Positions 46,249 through 57,459 of a stretch of DNA of 64,000 nucleotides are shown here, piece by piece. Made by a program: the position numbers and the translations under genes. This DNA is from Flammula alnicola. Its lineage: Eukaryota > Basidiomycota > Agaricomycetes > Agaricales > Strophariaceae. The notes under the pieces were generated by a model, which searched no databases, was not told where the DNA came from, and saw only the letters and a program-made list of their open reading frames with translations. Each line of letters begins with the position of its first letter. The first letter of the stretch is position 1. The stretch covers positions 1-64,000 of the forward strand of contig JADNRV010000264.1 in the NCBI GenBank assembly GCA_015499995.1, in the 5' to 3' direction.

Positions 46249-47740
46249 ATGGCCTTAGCCCAACGCCTCAATGAACTCGCAATTGCCAATTCGGAAGGTC
46301 TGCTAAAGTAGGTCACTTATATTTGTTTCTCCGTGATATCAATGTTCATCACCGTCCTTCAGTGATGATGAATACCGTCTCCTGCGCCAGAACGTATTTG
46401 AGCAGTATTCAAGCAATGCAATAATTCCCGTCGAAGCTCCTCTCGTCCCCATCGCCCGTGTCCATGTTCAGTTGCGCGGTAAGCCTCCTGTCTCTTGCCA
46501 CGCGTTTGCTATTTCATTTTGGCAACCGTCAGGTGCATCGCCGTCCCCAGGGCACCGACGCCCGACGCCCAAACCCCTTCTAGAGCAACCGAAACCCGGC
46601 CCCTCGCCAGTTCGCCCCAAAGCGACCGTCATGGCGAGCCTGATACGCAGAGCGACAGGCCGCAAGACACCTAACCCTATTAACGACCCCTCCACGACCA
46701 AAGATCCACGCAAAGGCAGCGATGGGGACCATCCTTGCAACGATACCCCAAAGCTCAGCGTCCTAATTCCACGAATACTCCACAAGAAACCCGCTAACAC
46801 CCCGTCTCTTCGCACGGACGCTCCTCACCTGTCGACAGCTACACCACATTCAGCATCTATGTTCCCAGCGGCGCGTGCAGACGACCACCATTCATTTAAG
46901 CACCCTCTTCCAACTCCTTCGGGATCTGGCACAAATTTTACTGCACCACCTCTTTCCCCTACACATCCGGAGAAATCAATGTCCATGATTCGCGACGTTT
47001 TCGATGAGGATCATCTCACCACAGCAAAAGACATCCGCAATGCTATAACATATACCGAGGACGAGGCTCGACGATTAGTCGACGCCTTTAATAATCTTGA
47101 AGCAAGCACCCTGCGCCGAATACGGAAGCAAAGAGCTCGCCGTCTTCCTACAACAACGCCGGCTAATGTCAATGTTCTCCTGGAGGGCAGGGAATGGCGC
47201 GAACATCGATTAATTTCATCGCCGTCGTCTCCCCTATTCGATACCAGACAGCGACATAAGCTAAGTTCAGTCGAAAGCAACAGCGACGGGGTATCCGTCC
47301 GCTCAGGGTCGTCCAACAAAACGAGTCTCTCGCAATCAAAGTCGATTTCGTCATTACCGAAACATCCCCCGGTCAGCCCTCTCTCGCCTCACTTTCGCAC
47401 ACCCTCAATACCCCTGGGGCGCAAGAGCTCTATCTCGTCCATGTCTTCCCAAACGCCTTCATTGACATCCCCTGGGAAGCTCGGTGTCAATACCCACTCA
47501 ACGCTGACAAGGAGCACCAGCCATGCCGCGCTGCGGACGCTCAAAGGCAGCCGGGCGATGACATCCACGGACACTGTGGCTGGTCTCCCAAGTGGTGCGG
47601 AGGAGGCTGATGACGACCCCGAACTCGCAGACATCCGGAAACGGCGGGACGACCTAATTGCACGGTACACCTCACGCCTCGAATTCCTGCGCGCCAAACT
47701 CAAGGGCGCCGAACTGCATGAAAAATTGCTTAGGAAGTGA
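46249..47740 (+). CDS. Ser-rich coiled-coil protein, function unknown
   Basis: ATG 46249 gives MALAQRLNELAIANSEGLLN, spliced to DDEYRLLRQNVFEQYSSNAI and VPIARVHVQLRG, then a large Ser/Pro/Thr-rich exon. A helical patch (EDEARRLVDAFNNLEASTLR, RIRKQRARRLP) lies in the middle, and the C-terminus is a coiled coil (IRKRRDDLIARYTSRLEFLR, AKLKGAELHEKLLRK). The short helical start, disordered centre and helical end look like a conserved basidiomycete protein, but I cannot name a family. Two introns join in frame. Confidence 0.7.
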
Positions 47741-48898
47741 AAGCCTTTTATTTCCATGGGATCCCCCTCCCAGACCTCTATATCCTCGTACGGACCCTTC
47801 TATGACTCTCATGCTTATTTTGCTTGCTCGATATACTTACATATATTCTTGTATAATTCTCAGTACATTCTACTATTTTTTCGAAACATCGACGCATAAT
47901 GGGCTGTGTGGTTAAGCGTGCTCAAACCTTCTCATGACGCCAGATCTATACTTACATAGATCGCCGCGGCGCGGGCGTTTTCTGCACGGATCGCACGTAG
48001 GTACACAGAAGCCCTCCAGCTTGAACTCTGAAAGACTCTGAAGGACGCCGACGTCGGATTCCAAAGTGGTACAGGGTCCAGACTACTCTTCCGAGCCTTC
48101 CCACCGGAGGAAGTCGTCGCGGCCAGAAGGACTGGCAACGCTGTGCTAGCCCCAATTTTATCTACCTTCCACTCGACTGTTCTTTGCAGTATATTTGGTC
48201 CGCAGCTCATAACCAGCGGTGTTACACGGGATGTCGGGGTGTAGAATGAGAACGAGGACCGCGGACGTGATTGGATATGTTGCAACTTGCTGTTGAGTTT
48301 GAGTCTATTATAATATAGCCCCGGGGTGCTATAAGGGTGCCCAACACCCAGGGTCTATCAGACCATCCGATCATCAATGAGCAGCCATATTTTCTCAACT
48401 GGAGCAGTTGCAATGGATCAGGAGATCAATATTAATGACTTAAATGAGGGTGGAGAGGAACTTAAGGGAGGAGCTTCAGGCAAGCATCCACGTGATGTCA
48501 TTTCACTGACGCGTGACCGCGCGTAGACAATGACATGTCGAGTTTCGATTCGGACGCGTCGAATGAGGTTTGCTTAAGGTAGGCGCGCCTCACCGACTGT
48601 GGGTTGTTCCCTACCTGTAGATGGTTCTTTCTTTCGAGACTTGGGAGGCAACCTCGATGGACAGCGGGTGTGCATCACCTTTTGCTCTTGTGCCAGTACT
48701 ATTTATAGCCGTAACTTTGAAGCTTGGCTTATAGACCTGAGGCCTGAGTCTTGATCGAGATCTTTCATACGAAAGGGCGACCTCTGAAAGCTTTCAGACA
48801 GTGAATGGGGCGCCGAAGGATTAAATCGACCGGCTATTTACAGAATAAGAGCTTGAATTCATTGGCTGGAGCCTGAACATAAGTAAATGAACAAGTAT
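47741..48898. other. Intergenic, no supported gene
   Basis: A minus-strand frame at 47932-48285 is open for 117 codons but has no start context or domain that I recognise. The rest is ordinary intergenic sequence before the duplicated FunK1 segment. Confidence 0.35.
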
Positions 48899-51725
48899 AT
48901 TCACAAGATGCCCGGGAAAGGTCAATGACGAAATGCAATTCTAATCTAATCTTAATCTCCATTGTTCGATTGTCCAGCGCGGTAACGTGACATGGCCCAA
49001 TATCCAACGCTTTACGGTGGCACGTTGAACTATCTCTCTCATTTGCCTTCATCGTAAACCGTGCCACAGTACCGCAGTGGCCCACACCAGCCTGTATATT
49101 TGGCCTGAATGTAAGCAGACTAACTCATTCATTCCGATCTTTCCTGCTCCAAGATGGCTGATCCTTCTACTCATAGTACGAACAGCGGAGCGCCTACCAC
49201 ACCTACCCGATCTCAGCAGCGAGCAAAGCTCCAACCCACGCCTCACAGGAGAAAGCTTAACAGCGACCCCAACCCAAAAAAGCTCCTCACGCACATCTGC
49301 ATGGATCCAGCACTCAAGGATGAATTACATGAGAGCCAACTGCGCGACGTACCTGGATTAGTCGAGCATTTGTTCCCAGATAGCGTTCTCCCTCTTGCCG
49401 TTGACGAGCTGGCGGAACAGCTTGTGGATAAAAAATACCTTCGTTGGAACCCCAGACGCAAAACCTGGGTGGAGTGCCCGGACCTAACTGTCCCTTCCCA
49501 AGGTGGCAAGGTGGAGGCCGAGCTAGCGAGATTCCTCAACGGCATTGGTACTACGATCCATCAAATCTGCAAAGAGAATTCGAAGGCAAAGGTACCTTCC
49601 AAGCCACGGCGCTGGGACAGCAGCGCGAGTACGAAGCCGCTGGCCGGTGGGCCATCCGCCGCACGAAAGCCCGACCTCAACCTCATGGAAGAGGGAGAGA
49701 CTCCTTCATGGACCACCGTCAAGGTGACCGCAGAACTCACATCCAACATCGGAATTAAACACCAAGAACACAACGAAAACCAACTCACCAACGGTGCCTA
49801 TATGGTCTTTTCGTCTCAGGACGAACGCCGATTTCATATCGGTGTCTCTTTTTGTCGGACCGAAGTTCGCGTCTACTTCTTCGATCGCGCTGGAGTTGTT
49901 GGGTCCGTCAAATTTGACCTTGAAAAAGAGCCGAAGATGTTGATTCGCCTCCTCGCTGGGTTGACTCTCTCCGATCTCTCTGCCATCGGCTTCGATCCCA
50001 CCATCAGACATGAACCTGGAGGAAAGAGATTCGTCACTGTCGCCGGCAAGGAATACGAGATCATCGACACCTTGTTTATTAGCGACACTATCCGGGGCAG
50101 GGGCACGGTTTGCTGGCAGGCTTGCCTCGATGGCGCCGACTATGTGATCAAGAACACCTGGGCCGATGTCTCCAGAGACCTTACCGAAGCCGAAATAATG
50201 AAAATGGCTGGCGACCTGGAGGGGATTGCACATATAGTCGCAGAGGAGATTGTGCAGGTTAATGGCAGAGACGATAAGACGGATTATATCCGGCAAGTGA
50301 TCGACGCCGAGAATTACCGCGACAAAAATTGGTACGCGAAGCTGGAGATTCGAGCCCATCGCCGGATAGTCAGTACTCCGCTCGCCGAGGCATTGCCTTA
50401 TTTCTCGACGAAGAAAGAATTGATTTCGGTGCTAATCGACGCCATTGAAGGTGAGCTGAGTTACTGTCGTGTTCATCTAGCTATCTAACTTTTAAACAGC
50501 CCATCGGCGACTGGTAGAAGAAAAGAAGATTCTACATCGAGATATCAGCATGAACAACATAATGATGTATCGACCCACTTTACCGAAGGAGACGGAGCCA
50601 AATCCTACAGACGAAGGGGACTCATCGGCATCTTCCGTCCAACCGCAGATCGTGGACGCCGGAGAGAGTAATCAGATGCGGAGGGGGATGCTCATTGATC
50701 TCGATTATGCTCTCCTCATGAGGGAAGACGGGCTGGGTAGAGACACCGCCACTGTTGGTCACCGAACCGTAAGAAAACATATTCGTCATATTGAAATTGG
50801 ATACTCACCTTAAATATTATCTCACAGGGAACGCTGCCGTTCATGGCCATTGAGCTGCTAACGGGACTAGAAGATGGGGAGGAACAGAAGCCTCGTCACG
50901 ACTTGGAGTCGTTTTTCTATGTGTTGCTCTGGATCTGCTGGCATTACGCAGGGCCTAACAACGCTGAGAGGCAGAACTTCGACATTATGCAAACACACAT
51001 CAAGACATGGATTGCTGCCGACACCTTCGAGGAGGTTGGTGACATCAAGGGGTTAGCTATGACGTCCGCGGCAGGCGCCTTTGACAAGGCCATTTTGAGA
51101 TTGTTTGCACCCTATTTTGAAGATTTAAAGCCCTGCGTCGAGAAATTGAGGAAAAAGATGTTTCCGGAACTTAATACCGACATCGAGTACCAGGATGTTA
51201 TCGACATCCTTGAAGAGACACGCAAAGTCCTTCCTGATACAGAAGATTGGACGCCTGACCACGATAAGGAGGGATACGGACTTACAGGAAGCAAGAAGAG
51301 AAAACTGGAATCCTACGAACCCCCGCTGGCACCTATTGAAGAGGAGGAGGAAGAGGTACCGGCGGACCACCTAGCGAAGCGTGTAAAAAGCGCGCCAGAT
51401 CCTGAAAGACCCAGGCCCTCGCCATCGAAGAAAACGGCTACTACTGCCAGTGCTAGCATTCATCGTATGATAACCCGAAGAAAGTGACCATCCGAATATA
51501 TGAAGATGTCGCTTCGAGGCTGTACTTAAATGTATTCCAACTTGTAATTTGTTTAACTTGTAAACCAGTAATTAACATGAACTTGGATTAACTCGCAATG
51601 CAGTATGACTTGGAGACTCACCATATGTAATTGTCCACAGGTTATCTATATACCCTGTTGCCAAAGGCTCGAGCATGTTTACTGTCGTCGAATATGAATG
51701 GTCTTGCTTAGAATGAAGTCGAGAG
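48899..51725 (+). repeat. Segmental duplication, copy 1 (FunK1 unit)
   Basis: The unit begins around TTCACAAGATGCCCGGG and runs past the FunK1 stop to about TCTTGCTTAGAATGA. It is repeated at about 53967-56840 in the same orientation, with the two coding starts exactly 5089 bp apart. Similarity covers ~250 bp of upstream DNA, the whole gene with introns, and ~240 bp of 3' flank. Confidence 0.9.
49154..51487 (+). CDS. FunK1-type protein kinase, copy 1
   Basis: FunK1 kinases are a fungal-specific family expanded in mushrooms. Exon 1 (49154 to ~50450) holds MADPSTHSTNSGAPTTPTRS, a helical N-terminal region (LLTHICMDPALKDELHESQL), and the FunK1 N-lobe with VRVYFFDRAGVVGSVKFDL and the long insert before GTVCWQACLDGADYVIKNTW (beta-3 Lys in VIKNTW). 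Exon 2 has the catalytic loop VEEKKILHRDISMNNIMMYR and the metal site as MLIDLDYALL, with DLD in place of DFG. Exon 3 starts GTLPFMAIELLTG, then RHDLESFFYVLLWICWHYAG. The tail is acidic then basic (GSKKRKLESYEPP...MITRRK), suggesting nuclear import. HRD and the activation region are intact, so activity is plausible; substrates are unknown. Confidence 0.9.
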
Positions 51726-52079
51726 GAAATTTTCGGAAGGGACCCAAGTCGCGTATGTGTCATTGGGATCCAGCGTAGGAATAAGAGCTTGAGAGATTCA
51801 ATACCGCATATTTCCTTTGGCTGGCTAATCAATGGTTCCGGACTCGGAGACTGCGAGATTGGAAATTTTGCTGAAAATTCTCTTTAAATTTGAGGCATTA
51901 AGGGAGAGAATAGCACCTTAGAAAGCCGAAGGACACCATACAAGATATTCAATAGTCAAGACAGAGTTTGTTCGTGATGGGAACACGGCGTGGGCAGGAA
52001 CGTCAAAATGTGCTTGAGGTGACGGTCTCACAACTTGAGGAGGAGTGCAGAGAGTATGAGTCACACTCGCTTTACTTGA

Positions 52080-53528
52080 TCATGTGCTGTGACTAGTCAC
52101 CGGTGGAAATTGTTGCCTATTGTCAGTATTGACAAATATTATTGAACTGGCTATCGTCTCTCTAACTGACTTACCTGTGTAAGGTTCAATGATTACATTC
52201 CGATTTCTTGTACCATGCCCAGCAGTGTTGAAAGCACGAGGCGGGTATATATTTCGTGCTGGCATGGTTTTGTGACACATAAGAGAAGACCAGACCCTTC
52301 AGACATTGTCAGATGCCGGAATGATAGTAAAAATGAAATGAATGAGTGCCCATACCACAACTGGAGGAATATGCGAGTGATCACAAAGTGATCATGTCGA
52401 TCAGGATCAAGTATAGGGGACAATATGAAAGGTGCAATGTACGGCATCTGAAATCACATATTGGAACTAAGATTGCACCTTGTACAGGATAAGTGGCAAC
52501 TTGAATGCAGTTAGCGTCGCCGAGTATATAGCGCCAGACTCGATGTCAGATGACGAGCAGCATAATGGGTCGTAGGCTCTGTTCCGAGAAGGATATGCTC
52601 TCGCGATTAATATACCAAATGTGATAGGCAACGAGAGCTGGAAAGCATTAGTTTGTCAGAGCCTATCAATTAGACTCAAGGGATTAACTGAGCGGTACAA
52701 TTCATTGCCAAAGTCATAGAGAAGAACACGACGATCCATTGCGACAGTTCCACCACAAAAATATTTGCCTCAGGTACGACACGTGGGAAGGAGTATAAAA
52801 TACCGCCGCCTGTCACTGAATCGAGGCGAGATGGTAGTTAGATGGAAGCAAGAACGATTTTGTTGTTTATCACCATACCTGCACTACCGAGGAGTAACAG
52901 GCAGGGGAATACAATAACCGAGATGCAGCAGTCCTACACAAGATAGGCACGAAAAAGCTTCATAGACCTGCAGTGAGTTCATTATCTCTGAATATAGATG
53001 GAACGTGAATTGAACTGACCACGACACTATCTCCGACCAAAGTCTGTGCGACGTAGATAGTACTCCCGAATATCGGCGTAAGTTCTGATAATTCGTTGAA
53101 GAACGCACGTGGACCTCCGGGCGCGCCTTGGAAGATAATGAACGCCTTGATGATGCGGATGAAATTGACCTCTATGTGCTGAAAATCAATTGATGAGAAG
53201 AGACGGATAAGGAGAAATTGTGACAAGTCGCATACCATAGTTGCCAGCACAAACATGATCAGAGAAATGCCCAACATAGTGCTGTTTATTGGCTGGCCCC
53301 GAGGCCGCTTTTCGATGAGAATCCGGCAAGTGATGCTAAACAAGACTGTGTAAGCCCCCGGGATCCAGTCAAGTTAGTAAGTCGGAAATTTGAAAGTCTG
53401 ATCGAGTAGAACCATAGAGCAAAGTCTGAATAGAAATCGAGACAAACTTGGACTCAAAAGACAAGGTCAATAGAAGAGTACAGCAGAAATCTGGTTGGAG
53501 AGCATACCTCTTCGGCTGAGAATGTCAT
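52080..53528 (-). CDS. Agaric-type multi-pass membrane protein, function unknown
   Basis: ATG 53528 gives MTFSAEE, then short exons: ITCRILIEKRPRGQPINSTM, LGISLIMFVLATMVCDLSQF, APGGPRAFFNELSELTPIFG and STIYVAQTLVGDSVVV, followed by further hydrophobic exons to MPYIAPFILSPILDPDRHDH. The pattern (N-x-x-ML...MF-x-x-AT, FF-x-x-LS, YVAQTL-x-GD) is that of a very large uncharacterised seven-helix-like family in agarics, the same kind as the relic at 15.8-16.3 kb. The end near 52080 (PARNIYPPRAFNTAGHGTRN) is tentative; the last exon could run further. It sits between the two FunK1 copies. Confidence 0.6.
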
Positions 53529-53629
53529 GGGAAGGGAGAGCTACAGTGAGCTAGGTGTATCAGCCAGGATCCAGGATCAAAAGACGTTTGGCAGCGGCTC
53601 TGAGTGGTTGATTGAGTTTCAGATCACAA

Positions 53630-53920
53630 CCTATGACCTGTCCGTATCTATATGATATACAGAGGGCGGCTATTCGACCGTCTTCTATTCATGACATTGA
53701 CGCCCAACTTGAAGCTCTATTGATAGTAAATTTGCTCACAATTGAAGATGAATCGATGACAGCCTGTGATCTGTCTAGATTTGTCAATGTTTATACCCCT
53801 CAAAGACATACTTCCATTCGTGAGAGTTGCTTGGGCTTGAAGGCCGCTATTATAATTCACGAAATTGACGCCCAAGGTCCGATACTAGTATCAATAGATT
53901 TACTCACATCTGTTTGTATT
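53630..53920. repeat. Imperfect tandem duplication (~130-150 bp unit)
   Basis: Two stretches share the order CCTRTGAYCTGTC, then a CTATT...ATTCAYGA word, ATTGACGCCCA, and TTGCTCACA or TTACTCACA. The first spans about 53630-53755, the second about 53763-53910. No coding potential is supported. Confidence 0.55.
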
Positions 53921-53966
53921 TGTCTTAAATAAGTACTAGTAAATGTACCTGTAGATTCCAAGTAGA

Positions 53967-56840
53967 TTCACAAGATGCAAGATGCCCGGGAAAGGTCAAT
54001 GATGAATGGAGCGACATGTAATTATAATCTAATCTTAATCTCCATTGTTCGATTGTCCAGCGCGGTAACGTGACATGGCCCAATATCCAACGCTTGACGG
54101 TGGCACGTTGAACTACCTCTCTCATTCAAGTTTGCCTTTATCGTAAACCGTGCCACAGTGCCGCAGTGGCCCACACCAGCCTGTATATTTGGCCTGAATG
54201 TAAGCAGACTAACTCATTCATTCCGATCTTTCCTGCTCCAAGATGGCTGATCCTTCTACTCATAGTACGAACAGCGGAGCGCCCACCACACCTACCCGAT
54301 CTCAGCAGCGAGCAAAGCCCCAACCCACGCCTCACAGGAGAAAGCTTAACAGCGACCCCAACCCAAAAAAGCTCCTCACGCACATCTGCATGGATCCAGC
54401 ACTCGAGGATGAATTACATGAGAGCCAACTGCGCGACGTACCTGGATTAGTCGAGCATTTGTTCCCAGATAGCGTTCTCCCTCTTGCCGTTGACGAGCTG
54501 GCGGAACAGCTTGTGGATAAAAAATACCTCCGTTGGAACCCCAGACGCAAAACCTGGGTGGATTGCCCGGACCTTACTGTCCCTGCCCAAGGTGGCAAGG
54601 TGGAGGCCGAGCTAGCGAGATTCCTCAACGGCATTGGTACTACGATCCATCAAATCTGCAAAGAGAATTCGAAGGCAAAGGTACCTTCCAAGCCACGGCG
54701 CTGGGACAGCAGCGCGAGTACGAAGCCGCTGGCCGGTGGGCCATCCGCCGCACGAAAGCCCGACCTCAACCTCATGGAAGAGGGAGAGACTCCTTCATGG
54801 ACCACCGTCAAGGTGACCGCAGAACTAACATCCAACATCGGAATTAAACACCAAGAACACAACGAAAACCAACTCACCAACGGTGCCTATATGGTCTTTT
54901 CGTCTCAGGACGAACGCCGATTTCATATCGGTGTCTCTTTTTGTCGGACCGAAGTTCGCGTCTACTTCTTCGATCGCGCTGGAGTTGTTGGGTCCGTCAA
55001 ATTTGACCTTGAAAAAGAGCCGAAGATGTTGATTCGCCTCCTCGCTGGGTTGACTCTCTCCGATCTCTCTGCCATCGGCTTCGATCCCACCATCAGACAT
55101 GAACCTGGAGGAAAGAGATTCGTCACTGTCGCCGGCAAGGAATACGAGATCATCGACACCTTGTTTATTAGCGACACTATCCGGGGCAGGGGCACGGTTT
55201 GCTGGCAGGCTTGCCTCGATGGCGCCGACTATGTGATCAAGAACACCTGGGCCGATGTCTCCAGAGACCTTACCGAACCCGAAATAATGAAAATGGCCGG
55301 TGACCTGGAGGGGATTGCACATATAGTCGCAGAGGAGATTGTGCAGGTTAATGGCAGAGACGATAAGACGGATTATATCCGGCAAGTGATTGACGCCGCG
55401 AATTACCGCCACAAAAATAGGTACGCGAAGCTGGAGATTCGAGCCCATCGCCGGATAGTCAGTACTCCTCTCGCCCAGAGATTGCCTTATTTCTCGACAA
55501 AGAAAGAACTGATTTCGGTGCTGATTGACGCGATTGAAGGTGAGCTGAGCTACTGTCGTGTTCGTATAGCTATCTAACTTTTGCACAGCCCATCGGCGAC
55601 TAGTAGAAGAAAAGAAGATTCTACATCGAGATATCAGCATGAACAACATAATGATGTATCGACCCACTTTACCGACGGAGACGGAGCCAAATCCTACAGA
55701 CGAAGGGGATTCAGAGGCGTCTTCCATCCAACCGCAGATCGCGGACGCCGGAGAGAGTAATCAGATGCGGAGGGGGATGCTCATTGATCTCGATTATGCT
55801 CTCCTCATGAGGGAAGACGGGCTGGGGAGAGACACCGCCACTGTTGGTCACCGAACCGTAAGAAAACATATTCGTCATATTGAAATTGGACACTCACCTT
55901 AAATATTATCTTACAGGGAACACTGCCGTTCATGGCCATTGAGCTGCTAACGGGACTAGACGACGGCGAGGAACAGAAGCCTCGCCATGACTTGGAGTCG
56001 TTCTTCTATGTGTTGCTCTGGATCTGCTGGCATTACGCAGGGCCTAACAACGCTGAGAGGCAGAACTTCGATATTATGCGAACAGACATCAAGACATGGA
56101 TTGCTGGGGAAACCTTCCAGGAGGTCGGACGCAAAAAAAGCTTACATGTGATGACCTACGAAAAGATCTTCGACGACTTTGTCCTGCGTTGGTTTGCACC
56201 CTATTTCAAGGACCTGAAGCCTTGCGTCAAGAAATTGCGGAAAAAGTTGTTTCCGGAAGTTAATACCGACATCGAGTACCAGGATATTATCGACATCCTT
56301 GAAGAGACACGCAAAGTCCTTCCTGATATAGAAGATTGGACGCCTGACCATGATAAGGAGGGATACGGGCTTACAGGAAGCAAGAAGAGAAAACTGGAAT
56401 CATACGAACCTCCGTTGGAACCTATTAAGGAGGAGGCAGAAGAGGTATCAGCGGACCACTTAGCGAAGCGTGCAAAAACCGTGCCAAATCCTGAAATACT
56501 CAGGCCCTCGCGATCGCAGAAAACGGCTACTGCCAGTGCTAGCATTCATTGTATGATAACCCGAAGAAAGTGACCTTCCGAATTTACGAAGATATCGAAG
56601 TCGCTTCGAGGTCGTCCATGTATATTCCAACTTGTAATTTGTTTAACTTGTAAACCAGTAATTGACATGAACTTGGATTAACTCGCAGTGCAGTGTGAGA
56701 CATGGTTGGAAAAAAAGACTTCGAGCCTCACCATATGATATTGTCTACAGGTTACTTATACCCTGTTTCCAATACTTGAGCATGTTTACCGTTCAACGGC
56801 CATATCAGTCGTCGAATAGGGCCTTGCTTAGGATGAGGTG
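53967..56840 (+). repeat. Segmental duplication, copy 2 (FunK1 unit)
   Basis: Direct repeat of 48899-51725. The left edge contains an extra short duplication (AAGATGCAAGATGCC), and the right flank differs by several indels. Most of the unit up to the middle of exon 3 is nearly identical to copy 1, which implies recent duplication or gene conversion. Confidence 0.9.
54243..56573 (+). CDS. FunK1-type protein kinase, copy 2
   Basis: Same exon layout and length as copy 1 (444-codon first frame; catalytic loop KKILHRDISMNNIMM; DLD metal site; GTLPFMA). Exon 1 differs by only a handful of residues. Exon 3 then diverges sharply: after KTWIA copy 2 reads GETFQEVGRKKSLHVMTYEK where copy 1 reads ADTFEEVGDIKGLAMTSAAG. 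Similarity recovers at FAPYFKDLKPCVKKLRKK. The C-terminal basic tail is kept (ITRRK). Both copies are open throughout, so both may be functional. The divergent block lies in the C-lobe after the activation segment, where substrates or partners could bind; that reading is inference. Confidence 0.9.
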
Positions 56841-57459
56841 CAACACATATTTACGTGAATGTCTCAACATGTGGGATGTCAGGCTCAGTGCGGGATCGCT
56901 CAGCGCCGTCGTCAGAGCAAGAGTCACACTGTGCGAACCGTCACGTCCCGTGATTTAAGTATGGACGAAGTGACCGAGCCGAAGTCGGAACTTGGTCGAA
57001 GCCGGAAATTCTTGTTGCTCACAACCAACTCACAACTTGAATCTTGAACTGTGTTGAACAGAACGGCGAACACGTTGGAGCGCTTCAGTTCCCTGGTTCG
57101 TAGAGGAAAAGTGACTACTTTCGAATTCCCGTCGTGCGCGTATCCGGACTCCTTGTCAAAAGAAAACGGCGCCAACAAGTTGCCGACTTGCCCTGACTTG
57201 CCCCGTCACGGACATCAATTTAAACCTATCAGCCATTGGACCATCCTCAGGCCCCAGGGCGCTTGTAGAATAAGCGTTCCATTGCAGTTGTCTTTGTCAG
57301 GAACGCGGCAGGCACATCAAAAATGGACAACTGTAATCCGACTCCGAGCCCTTCAGAAAATCATATAAAAGACACAGTGATGTTCAGCTTGATTTGCATC
57401 CTGACTTCCCCCACTGTCATTATACCATACTCTTAGCAGACCATCAACGAATCGCCGTT
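56841..57459. other. Intergenic, promoter of the DUF2235 gene
   Basis: No gene. CATATAAAAGACAC at about 57361-57374 is a likely TATA box ~90 bp upstream of the DUF2235 start codon. Confidence 0.5.

Noticed and set aside
47932..48285. 117-codon minus-strand frame
   Set aside because: No recognisable motif, weak start context, and competing frames of similar length in the same place.
54825..55727. 300-codon open frame on the minus strand
   Set aside because: It is antisense to the conserved FunK1 exon 1-2 and is mirrored by a shorter frame at 49706-50359 opposite copy 1. The plus-strand frame carries the kinase motifs.
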